A stretch of DNA of 64,000 bases from CAVTWJ01 sp964525605 (GTDB lineage: Bacteria; Oederibacteriota; Muellerivitia; Muellerivitales; Muellerivitaceae), in contig CAZGKT010000001.1 of assembly GCA_964525605.1 (NCBI GenBank), positions 135,925 through 199,924 on the forward strand, read 5' to 3'. The translations under genes were made by a program, and so were the position numbers. Every line of letters begins with the position of its first letter. Position 1 is the first letter of the stretch. The notes under the pieces were generated by a model that saw only the letters and a list, made by a program, of their open reading frames with translations, had not been told where the DNA came from and ran no database searches. Below are positions 57,760 to 64,000 of the stretch, piece after piece.

Positions 57760-58287
57760 TTAAAGCCGGATGGGGGCTTTTTCGAAGTTCTTCTTCAGCT
57801 GATGCAGTTGTTTCTGGTGGAAAAGCCTTTTGACGGCGGGTATTCGCTGAATGAAAAGCTGGCCGTTCATGTGGTCGATCTCGTGTAATACGCAGCGTGC
57901 CAAGAGGCCCTCGTAATCGCGGGTTTGTTCCTTGCCCTCCAAGTCTTGAAACTTCACCTTCACCTTCAGAGCCCTCTCTACCTCTTCCCTGACATCGGGG
58001 ATGGAAAGACAACCTTCTTCGGACAGATCGCTTCCATCCTCTTCCAACACCACGGGGTTGACCAAGGCGGTGGATTCACCCTTTTCTTCCTGATCGTAAC
58101 GCTCGTCCATCACCATCATACGGATCGCTTCGCCAATCTGGATGGCCGCCAACCCCACGCCGTTGGCATCCCGCATGGTTTCGGTCATGTTTCCGGCCAG
58201 GGTCTTGAGTTCGGGTGTGAAGGCGGTCACGGGCTTGCTCTTGTGCTTCAAGCGGGGATCGGGATATAGAACGATTGGAAGAACCAT
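57760..58287 (-). CDS. def: Peptide deformylase
   Basis: Def removes the formyl group from new proteins. All three motifs are intact: GVGLAAIQIG, EEGCLSIPD (with the metal-binding Cys) and the metalloprotease-type HEIDHMNG. The 175-residue length is usual. Placement just before fmt on the same strand is the classical arrangement. The start is an ATG with GGAAAG-type purines upstream. Confidence 0.96.
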   Translation of the reverse strand: MVLPIVLYPDPRLKHKSKPVTAFTPELKTLAGNMTETMRDANGVGLAAIQIGEAIRMMVMDERYDQEEKGESTALVNPVVLEEDGSDLSEEGCLSIPDVREEVERALKVKVKFQDLEGKEQTRDYEGLLARCVLHEIDHMNGQLFIQRIPAVKRLFHQKQLHQLKKNFEKAPIRL

Positions 58288-58360
58288 CGGCTCACTTTCC
58301 TTGTATGAATTCTAAGTAAAATTATAAGGTTTGGATTTTGCTTAACTCAAGGGGGGAGGA

Positions 58361-59011
58361 TCATAAAACAAAGTTTTTGAGGTTGGCTTTGAGGTTTTGA
58401 GCCATCGATTCGGGGTTCTCGGCTTCCATCAAGCACCGGACAACCGAGACCCGGGTGGCCCCTGACTGGAGTACAGAATTAAGATTGCTAAGGTCAATCC
58501 CGCCGATGGCGAAAAAGGGAATGGAAAGATTCATTCCCGTTACTTCTGTGACGAATGAAAGACCCGCCGCCGGACGGCCTTGTTTGGTGGGGGTAGCGAA
58601 GATCGGGCCCACACCGATATAGTCCGCGCCTTCGGTGACGGCCCTTTTGGCCTGGTCCGGATCGTGGGTGGAGAGTCCGACGATCTTGCCTTCCCCGATC
58701 ACGGTCCTGGCCGCGAAAACCGGCAGGTCTTCCTGGCCCACGTGAACCCCATCCGCCCCGGAAAGAAAGGCGATATCGGGCCGGTTATTGACGATGAAAA
58801 GAGCATCGTACTTAATGGTCAGGTTACGAAGTTGGCAGGCCATCTCCAGCAAGATCTCATCCGGGACTTCATAGTTACGCAGTTGAACAATATCCACACC
58901 GCCCTTCAAGGCCGCTTCCACCGTTGTCAGGAGGGGCCGTCCACCCGGCTTTTCTGGGCTAGTGACGAGGTAAAGCCTGGCGGTTAAAAGTCGTTCTTGC
59001 AGGGTGTTCAT
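58361..59011 (-). CDS. thiE: Thiamine-phosphate synthase
   Basis: ThiE joins the pyrimidine and thiazole halves of thiamine. The 216-residue TIM barrel shows DIVQLRNYE (a diverged version of the usual QLR(E/D)K motif), FIVNNRPDIAFLSGADGVHV with GQEDLP, IVGLSTHDPDQAKRA, YIGVGPIFATPTKQG and PFFAIGGIDLSNL. The diphosphate-binding loop and the GxGPIF motif are intact. It is the last gene after thiS-thiG on the same strand, with about 170 bases between that include a REP-like repeat. Confidence 0.93.
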   Translation of the reverse strand: MNTLQERLLTARLYLVTSPEKPGGRPLLTTVEAALKGGVDIVQLRNYEVPDEILLEMACQLRNLTIKYDALFIVNNRPDIAFLSGADGVHVGQEDLPVFAARTVIGEGKIVGLSTHDPDQAKRAVTEGADYIGVGPIFATPTKQGRPAAGLSFVTEVTGMNLSIPFFAIGGIDLSNLNSVLQSGATRVSVVRCLMEAENPESMAQNLKANLKNFVL

Positions 59012-59061
59012 AAAATATTAGTCTCTTTCCAAATTTGGCCGATGGAAATCAAAAAAGGCCA

Positions 59062-59128
59062 ACACGAACATCGAACGGAGATCGCCACGTCGGCAAACGC
59101 CCCGATTGGGGCGCCTCCTCGCGATAAA
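59062..59128. repeat. Second copy of the REP-like repeat
   Basis: About 67 bases match 54362-54428 with only a few differences, including the hairpin core CGCCCCGATTGGGGCG. It lies between thiG and thiE. Confidence 0.75.
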
Positions 59129-59181
59129 AGACAACAAAAATCTTTACTCCGCGTCTTCGCGGTGAAATCTTTTTTTCAGCA

Positions 59182-59982
59182 TTAAAAATCTTTTATCGGG
59201 GAGGAGGCCTGCGCATAAAGTTTTTTGGGGATGCGGCCAGCCAGGTAAGAGAGTCGGCCAGCTTCGGTGGCGTTCTTCATGGCGTAGGCCATCTTCAAAG
59301 GGTCTTTCGCGTGGGCGATGGCGGTGTTCAAGAGGACGGCCTGCACGCCCAGCTCCATGGCCACAGCCACATCCGAGGCCGAACCAACCCCAGCGTCAAT
59401 CAAGACCGGGCATTTGAGCCTTTCCAGGATGATACGGATGTTGTTGGGGTTGAGGACTCCCTGCCCCGAGCCGATAGGTGACCCCGCCGGCATGACCGCG
59501 TGAGCGCCCGCTTGTTCCAGCTTCTGGGCCATGACAGGGTCGTCGGACGTGTAGCACATGACGGTGAAGCCTTCCTTCACCAATATCTGGGTGGCTTCCA
59601 GCGTGGCGATCGGGTCGGGCAAAAGGGTCTTTTCGTCGAAGAGCACTTCCAGCTTCACGAAGTCGGAAATTCCGGAAGCGCGCGACAAGTGCGCCACCCG
59701 GATAGCCTCCTCGGCATTGAAACAGCCGGCCGTGTTGGGAAGCAGGGTGTATTTCTTGAGGTCAATGAAATCGAGCAGGTTCTTCTCGTTCTTCTTGTCG
59801 AGGGGAATGCGGCGCAGGGCCACCGTAACGATCTGGGTTCCGGAGGCTTCCAGGCACTCGGCCATGAGCTCATGGGTGGCGTACTTCCCCGTCCCCACCA
59901 ACAGGCGGGAGGTGAAATTCTTTCCATTGATGGTCCAGCTATCCTGGGATTTGATCTGTTCCAATGTTTGAGTCATGGTCAT
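59182..59982 (-). CDS. thiG: Thiazole synthase
   Basis: ThiG builds the thiazole phosphate of thiamine from deoxyxylulose phosphate, dehydroglycine and the sulfur of ThiS thiocarboxylate. The 266-residue protein shows SRLLVGTGKYATHELMAECL, VALRRIPLD, LLPNTAGCFNAEEAIRVAHL and KLEVLFDEKTLLPDP. VMPAGSPIGSGQGVLNP and VLIDAGVGSASDVAVAMELG follow; all are standard family motifs. Its start overlaps the thiS stop by four bases (ATGA). A second ATG two codons on could also be used. The glycine- or tyrosine-derived imine enzyme (ThiO or ThiH) is not in this window. Confidence 0.95.
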   Translation of the reverse strand: MTMTQTLEQIKSQDSWTINGKNFTSRLLVGTGKYATHELMAECLEASGTQIVTVALRRIPLDKKNEKNLLDFIDLKKYTLLPNTAGCFNAEEAIRVAHLSRASGISDFVKLEVLFDEKTLLPDPIATLEATQILVKEGFTVMCYTSDDPVMAQKLEQAGAHAVMPAGSPIGSGQGVLNPNNIRIILERLKCPVLIDAGVGSASDVAVAMELGVQAVLLNTAIAHAKDPLKMAYAMKNATEAGRLSYLAGRIPKKLYAQASSPIKDF

Positions 59983-60179
59983 CCACCCCCGACAAATTGA
60001 ATAAGCTCGATTTGATCGCCCTCGGCAAGTTTCAAGTCCGCCCGATCGATAGGCTGGATGATCTTACGGTTTACTTCAGCCACAACGGCTTCCTTCTTGA
60101 TTCCCAATTGAAGGATCAAGGCTTCCAGTCCCAGGCCATCGGAAAACTCTCGGATCTCCCCATTGACGAGCAATTTCAA
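59979..60179 (-). CDS. thiS: Sulfur carrier protein ThiS
   Basis: ThiS is a small ubiquitin-like protein whose C-terminal Gly-Gly is converted to thiocarboxylate for ThiG. The protein reads LKLLVNGEIREFSDGLGLEA and ends IELIQFVGGG. I choose the TTG at 60179 (66 residues) because GAGG lies six bases upstream and the length fits; an ATG at 60200 has no ribosome site. It overlaps thiG by four bases. Confidence 0.9.
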   Translation of the reverse strand: MKLLVNGEIREFSDGLGLEALILQLGIKKEAVVAEVNRKIIQPIDRADLKLAEGDQIELIQFVGGG

Positions 60180-60242
60180 AAAACACCTCGATCCAACCAT
60201 TTAATTTTCGAGTGGTTATATTTATTTAATTGTCGGAGGTTT

Positions 60243-60650
60243 TCAAGACCGGCTTTTGAGCTGGCGGAGAATCTCGAGGGCCTTCGCTTCCAATTCGTTT
60301 TCCTCGGCGCTATTTTCGATTTCCAACAGATGATTCAGGGCAATTCGCATGAGTTGGCTGGGAGAAAGCTGGGTATCCCGGCCGTGAATTTCCTCCAAAG
60401 CCTTCAGCTGGAGGAGGGTCAGTTTCGCGCTTTTGCGTTTTCCCTCAAACTTTGTGCGTTTTTGTCCAGGAGTTTGGGCGGCCTTTTTCTTCATGGCTGT
60501 AAGCCTGTCGGTGGTCCGCTCGACATTGGTTTTCTGGTGGAAAAAGGTTTTTTCGGCCGAATCCTTGGATTCCTGCTCTTTGCGAAGACGTAATTGCTCA
60601 AGCCGTTGGATTTGCTTTTCCGCCTCGGTCAAGTGCTTTTCTTCACTCAT
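60243..60650 (-). CDS. Small basic coiled-coil protein, unknown function
   Basis: This 135-residue protein has no signal peptide or membrane segment. The first half is charged and helical with heptad-like spacing (EKQIQRLEQLRLRKEQESKD). The middle is strongly basic (KKKAAQTPGQKRTKFEGKRK), and the C-terminal half is helical with LSPSQLMRIALNHLLEI, which has a loose resemblance to ribbon-helix-helix proteins. GGAGG lies nine bases before the ATG. It precedes thiS by about 63 bases. I see no riboswitch between them and no basis for a function. Confidence 0.7.
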   Translation of the reverse strand: MSEEKHLTEAEKQIQRLEQLRLRKEQESKDSAEKTFFHQKTNVERTTDRLTAMKKKAAQTPGQKRTKFEGKRKSAKLTLLQLKALEEIHGRDTQLSPSQLMRIALNHLLEIENSAEENELEAKALEILRQLKSRS

Positions 60651-60806
60651 GAGTCAGCGCCTCCTGAAGATTCCGGCTGATAAACAACTTCCATAACAAT
60701 AGATGATAACTCCCGCCAATGATTCCGGCAAACATCCCTTTGGCAAAAAAAATAGGGTTTTATTAGGAAGATCCGGATCATAAGACAAGAATAAAATTTC
60801 CATCTA

Positions 60807-63173
60807 TTAGGGACTAAACGGATGGATCACCGAGGGAGTTCCATTCAAAGCCGACTTATAAAAGTAGATTTCCGATTCTCCCGGTTTTCCGTCAGCCCTC
60901 AAGGTCAACCTTGCCGCTCCCATCTCAGGAACCTCAAAATCGGTCTCAATGGAAATATCAGAAATGACGCTGACATCTTCATCTCCTCCACTCAAGCTGA
61001 TCCGCGGGTGCAGGTAACGGTCCCCCGTGTTCACGATGAAGAGATTCACCGTCCGAGTGGACTCTTCCTCAGAAGCGAAAACATAAAGATTCGACATGCG
61101 AGTCTGGGCCGATAACACCTTGCCTTTCAAATGGGGGGCCATCATTTTCATCGCCCAGTAAAGCGGCCCCGGAACACCGGAAACCATCGCATCCAGGGCA
61201 GGGTTGCCGGATAAAGTTGAAAAATGAACCATGGGGATACCGCCATTCATCAAAATTCCGGTTTCCTGTGCGGCCCATAACGCAGGCCAAATGGAAATAG
61301 GATAGGGCGTAGGGGTCGGGGTCACAGTCATAGTAGAGATTTTTTTCAGCGCAGAGGTCGCCGTGGGGGTCGGGGTAAGCGTTGGGATCAATGTTGCCAC
61401 TTCGGCAAACACATTGCCGCCGGTGACCACCAGAGGAATCGTCACCTCCGTGTTCACCTCCACCCGGTCCTCCAAGCCTCGAATAAGAGCAGGCTCCTCC
61501 AGAAGAATCTTGAGAACCGACTTGTCATTCACCTCATAGGATTTCCGGAAGGCGAACCGGTGAATGGAAGCCAAATTGACGATATCGCCGTTATAGCGCA
61601 GGAACGGCGTCAGCCAGTCATTCTCGTCATGGGTGTATTTATACGCCAGTTCGGGGCCCAGGATTATGATTCCCGGGTCGATTAACTTCATCGCGTTATA
61701 GAGCGTCCGAAACTCGTTGATGTACCGGTAAACGTTAAAGGATGTCTGCGAAGGATCGTCATTGATTCCCTCCAGCCGATCCGGTTCATCTCCGAGAGCC
61801 CAGTATTGCATCTTGCCCGGATACATTTCCTTGGCGTGAGCCACTAGAACCGTAGCGGCCTCCCGGCTGAATGCGGGCAGGGGTAGTCGAATCAAGGGAA
61901 TACATCCCACCTGTTCGCAATAGGATTCGAAAAGATCCAAATTCCCTTCCATTTGTTCCAGGGTCTGGGCCTTCGGGTCTAACCCGGACAGGTCGAGAAA
62001 CTTTAGGGAAAGTTGTTTCACATCGTCTGATGGATCGTTGACCGGCGGCACGGACAAACCTTCAGGAGGGGATTGAAGGCTTGAACCTAAAAAGGTTCGG
62101 CTCACTTTTCCGGTTTCAGGGATTAATTCTTCGGGAAGAGCCCTCAACCTGACCGTAACCGGCGAGTTTCTTTGGTAGGGGGCCAGGCTGCTGAAATAGC
62201 CATCCTGGCGGGCGTAAACCAGCGTCTGGTCATAAATCTTGATCTTGGGCAAAACAAAATGGCCGGTGGAATCAGTTAGGCATTGCCCCGTGCGGGGCCA
62301 GGTCGAGACGGTCGCTCCCTCCAGGCGGTTTCCCTTTTCGTCCAAAACGCAACCGGTGACGGGCCGGGAGCCGCGGAAAGTATCCCCGGCCGTACCATCC
62401 AAGACTAAATCCCCGTTGAGATCGCTTCCCTCGGAAAACGGTACGTCCAGGGCATCCTTGCCCGTCCACTGAATCTCGGTCCATTTGCCTGGATGGCTGG
62501 CGGATAAATCATCGTGGGACATGTCCATGCGAACGATCCGGTTACCGCTTAAAGACCCGCCTTCATCCAAAACCACGTCTACTGCGGCTTTTTTGCCGGG
62601 CCCCAAATCGAGACCTTCCAGGAAAGTGAGGGGGATGCAGGCTTCCAGCACATATCCCTTGGGATCTTTTCGAACCGCGATCCGCCCGCCGGTAATTTCC
62701 TTGTCCATATTGAAACAATAAAGGGATGGAAATTTACAATTTGTGCCTGGTGAAAATCCCAGATGATAAGCTCCCCGCGACAACCTATTCCGGCGTGAGG
62801 CCGACTGTTCGGTCGAGAGTAGCAATTCCACGCAATCCCCGTTCATAAGAGAAAGCTTGGCTCCGTCATTGACGATGGGGAGCAACTTGGTCACGATCGC
62901 GGCAAGATAGAGATATTGAGCGTTATAGGTAATAAAAATTCGTCCGCTGAAATTGTCATCATCCTTCCAGAATGGAGCTCCTGAAGTTACCTGGTTTTTC
63001 CGATACAAATGAAACAACCGTGAGGTCGGCCAGTCATCCAGATGACCGTCAATGCGGATGGGAGTGGTGGCTTCATCAATGGTCAGGGGCGTGAGGATGG
63101 ATGTTTGCGCGCAAACGAAGGGTGGGATGGCGATAATCCAAACCCACGCGAATAAAAGATATTTCAAAACCAT
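60807..63173 (-). CDS. Secreted CBM9-like/glycoside hydrolase-like protein with Thr-Pro insert
   Basis: This 788-residue secreted protein has several parts. After a signal peptide comes a CBM9/DOMON-like domain (about 25-225, PIRIDGHLDDWPTSRLFHLY). A carboxypeptidase-regulatory-like domain follows (about 270-330, VTGCVLDEKGNRLEGATVS). Last is a TIM-barrel-like region of clan GH-A type, with YWALGDEPDRLEG where the usual Asn-Glu-Pro reads Asp-Glu-Pro. A Thr/Pro stretch (PTLTPTPTATS and TVTPTPTP) is inserted within the barrel region, followed by more barrel-like sequence and a beta-sandwich tail. The ATG at 63173 has AAGG eight bases upstream; the frame opens 34 codons earlier. It may bind or trim polysaccharide; activity is unproven because of the altered motif. 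Confidence 0.78.
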   Translation of the reverse strand: MVLKYLLFAWVWIIAIPPFVCAQTSILTPLTIDEATTPIRIDGHLDDWPTSRLFHLYRKNQVTSGAPFWKDDDNFSGRIFITYNAQYLYLAAIVTKLLPIVNDGAKLSLMNGDCVELLLSTEQSASRRNRLSRGAYHLGFSPGTNCKFPSLYCFNMDKEITGGRIAVRKDPKGYVLEACIPLTFLEGLDLGPGKKAAVDVVLDEGGSLSGNRIVRMDMSHDDLSASHPGKWTEIQWTGKDALDVPFSEGSDLNGDLVLDGTAGDTFRGSRPVTGCVLDEKGNRLEGATVSTWPRTGQCLTDSTGHFVLPKIKIYDQTLVYARQDGYFSSLAPYQRNSPVTVRLRALPEELIPETGKVSRTFLGSSLQSPPEGLSVPPVNDPSDDVKQLSLKFLDLSGLDPKAQTLEQMEGNLDLFESYCEQVGCIPLIRLPLPAFSREAATVLVAHAKEMYPGKMQYWALGDEPDRLEGINDDPSQTSFNVYRYINEFRTLYNAMKLIDPGIIILGPELAYKYTHDENDWLTPFLRYNGDIVNLASIHRFAFRKSYEVNDKSVLKILLEEPALIRGLEDRVEVNTEVTIPLVVTGGNVFAEVATLIPTLTPTPTATSALKKISTMTVTPTPTPYPISIWPALWAAQETGILMNGGIPMVHFSTLSGNPALDAMVSGVPGPLYWAMKMMAPHLKGKVLSAQTRMSNLYVFASEEESTRTVNLFIVNTGDRYLHPRISLSGGDEDVSVISDISIETDFEVPEMGAARLTLRADGKPGESEIYFYKSALNGTPSVIHPFSP

Positions 63174-63296
63174 ATTTGGAACCTTTGAGAAAGCTTGGGC
63201 ACAAGACGCACTATTAGACCACAAAACCCATGAGATTTTTGATCGGCGTATGAACCAAATTAGCGTAAAACCCATCGAGTGGAAGGCCGCGGATTC

Positions 63297-63941
63297 TCAA
63301 AGCGGGGCAAGGTCAACAGTCATGGCGTTTAGGAATTCCTTGGGCGGAAAGGTACTCTTTTTCAACCCGGGAAATCCGCCCCATTGAAACGCGATACGCA
63401 AATAATCGATGAAGGTCGTCTTGTGCCACTCTTCCAAGTAGGGGGCGTCCACGGCCGGGTTGGGAAGTTCGATGGAATAGGGCAATCCTCCCTTACTGCT
63501 TGTCTTTTGGGGATAATCCGGGCTCAATTCCATCCGGAACTTCTTTTGCTCCTTGACCGGGAGCTCTTTCATCCTCTCCCGCCACTCGGGAAAACTGAAA
63601 TCAAGGAAATAGGGGAAGGACTCGATGACCAGGGGTTCGGGATAATCCTCCGGGAAAAAGGACTTGTGAGTTCCGGTCAGGTTGATCGAACCGATCATCC
63701 TGTAGAAAAAACGTAAGGACATAGGGATAGACCCGGCCAGCCTACTCAGTTCCTGAATCTTTTGATCGATATTGGGGGAGGGCGGGAAATAGATCTCGCT
63801 GGGGTAGGTAAATTCGTAATTGAGGTTCTTCAGACGCTCGATGATCCGCTCGACGTTGATCTGAACCCGCTCCATGGTCTCGGTGGCGACCGCTTCAGCG
63901 TCCTTCAAGATCTCCGGGTCCTCAATGGTCCCCAGCGCCAT
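63297..63941 (-). CDS. Conserved protein of unknown function, 5' end interrupted by TAG
   Basis: This 214-residue frame is soluble with a beta/alpha pattern (IPMSLRFFYRMIGSINLTGT, then FPYFLDFSFPEWRER) that slightly resembles SUKH-type proteins; I do not recognise a function. Reading upstream in the same frame, a TAG at 63953-63951 separates it from 15 more in-frame codons starting with an ATG at 63998 (MSYLERYLHGEYKAV). That upstream peptide looks like the natural N-terminus of the same family, in which I recall Trp at this place. So the true gene may be 63297-63998 with a TGG-to-TAG change, or a sequence error. Translation could also restart at the ATG at 63941. Confidence 0.65.
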   Translation of the reverse strand: MALGTIEDPEILKDAEAVATETMERVQINVERIIERLKNLNYEFTYPSEIYFPPSPNIDQKIQELSRLAGSIPMSLRFFYRMIGSINLTGTHKSFFPEDYPEPLVIESFPYFLDFSFPEWRERMKELPVKEQKKFRMELSPDYPQKTSSKGGLPYSIELPNPAVDAPYLEEWHKTTFIDYLRIAFQWGGFPGLKKSTFPPKEFLNAMTVDLAPL

Positions 63942-64000
63942 AAGCTCGGTCTAAACCGCTTTGTATTCACCGTGCAGATAACGTTCCAGATAGGACATTG

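Noticed and set aside
59500..60000. 166-codon plus-strand frame opposite thiG
   Set aside because: ThiG on the minus strand is certain; composition of this frame is that of an antisense reading.
60201..60806. Search for a TPP riboswitch upstream of thiS
   Set aside because: The conserved CUGAGA-type element was not found before thiS or the small upstream gene.
63951..63953. Genome-wide recoding of TAG
   Set aside because: TAG ends other intact genes here, such as the GNAT gene at 49970 and the NHL gene at 13678, so TAG works as a stop.

Overview
The window reads as a chromosomal segment of an uncultured, probably anaerobic, diderm (LPS-type outer membrane) bacterium. Evidence: lptD plus an LptF/LptG permease, two PorV-like outer-membrane proteins, a secreted Thr/Pro-repeat protein with a type IX secretion-like C-terminus, and a 2-oxoacid:ferredoxin oxidoreductase. 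Thr-Pro-rich linkers, DUF2298 membrane proteins and frequent TTG/GTG starts suggest a little-studied candidate phylum. I cannot name the phylum from the rRNA by eye. No transposase, phage gene or CRISPR array was seen.

Layout. 1-10 kb (minus strand): truncated PorV-like gene, uvrA, lptD, LptF/G permease, a long secreted Leu-Pro-repeat protein and a complete PorV-like protein. 10-26 kb: a surface-glycan block. A plus-strand Agl23-like GT-C protein converges on a minus-strand run made of a GT2 polyprenol-sugar synthase, a DUF6941-like protein, a 2053-residue GT-C/DUF2298 fusion, a second DUF2298 protein, two NHL beta-propellers and a Dpm1-like GT2. 26-31 kb: korAB and, divergently, a DUF2723 GT-C protein. 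31-37 kb: one complete rRNA operon (16S-tRNA-Ile-tRNA-Ala-23S-5S, minus strand) with promoter, processing stems and terminator.

36.8-45 kb: B12-binding radical SAM protein, OppD/OppF ATPases without permeases, a metallophosphoesterase-fold protein with degenerate metal motifs, a GalT/HIT-like DUF4921 protein, another polytopic GT-C-like protein and tRNA-Leu. 45-50 kb: a secreted unknown and an SDR-family epimerase on one strand, diverging from a serine-palmitoyltransferase-like enzyme and a GNAT acyltransferase; together these look like a bacterial ceramide (sphingolipid) pathway. 50-54 kb: Thr/Pro-repeat surface protein and a secreted D-aminoacylase-like amidohydrolase. 54-60.7 kb: housekeeping run def-fmt-rsmB, then thiS-thiG-thiE and a small coiled-coil protein. 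60.8-64 kb: a secreted CBM9/glycosidase-like protein and a gene interrupted by an in-frame TAG.

The recurring theme is the cell envelope: at least five polytopic GT-C-type proteins, two GT2 polyprenol-sugar synthases, LPS export, a predicted sphingolipid locus and repeat-rich secreted proteins. The strongest candidates for undescribed biology are the DUF2298/Agl23/NHL glycan block, with zinc ribbons in two of its membrane proteins, and the compact ceramide-like locus.
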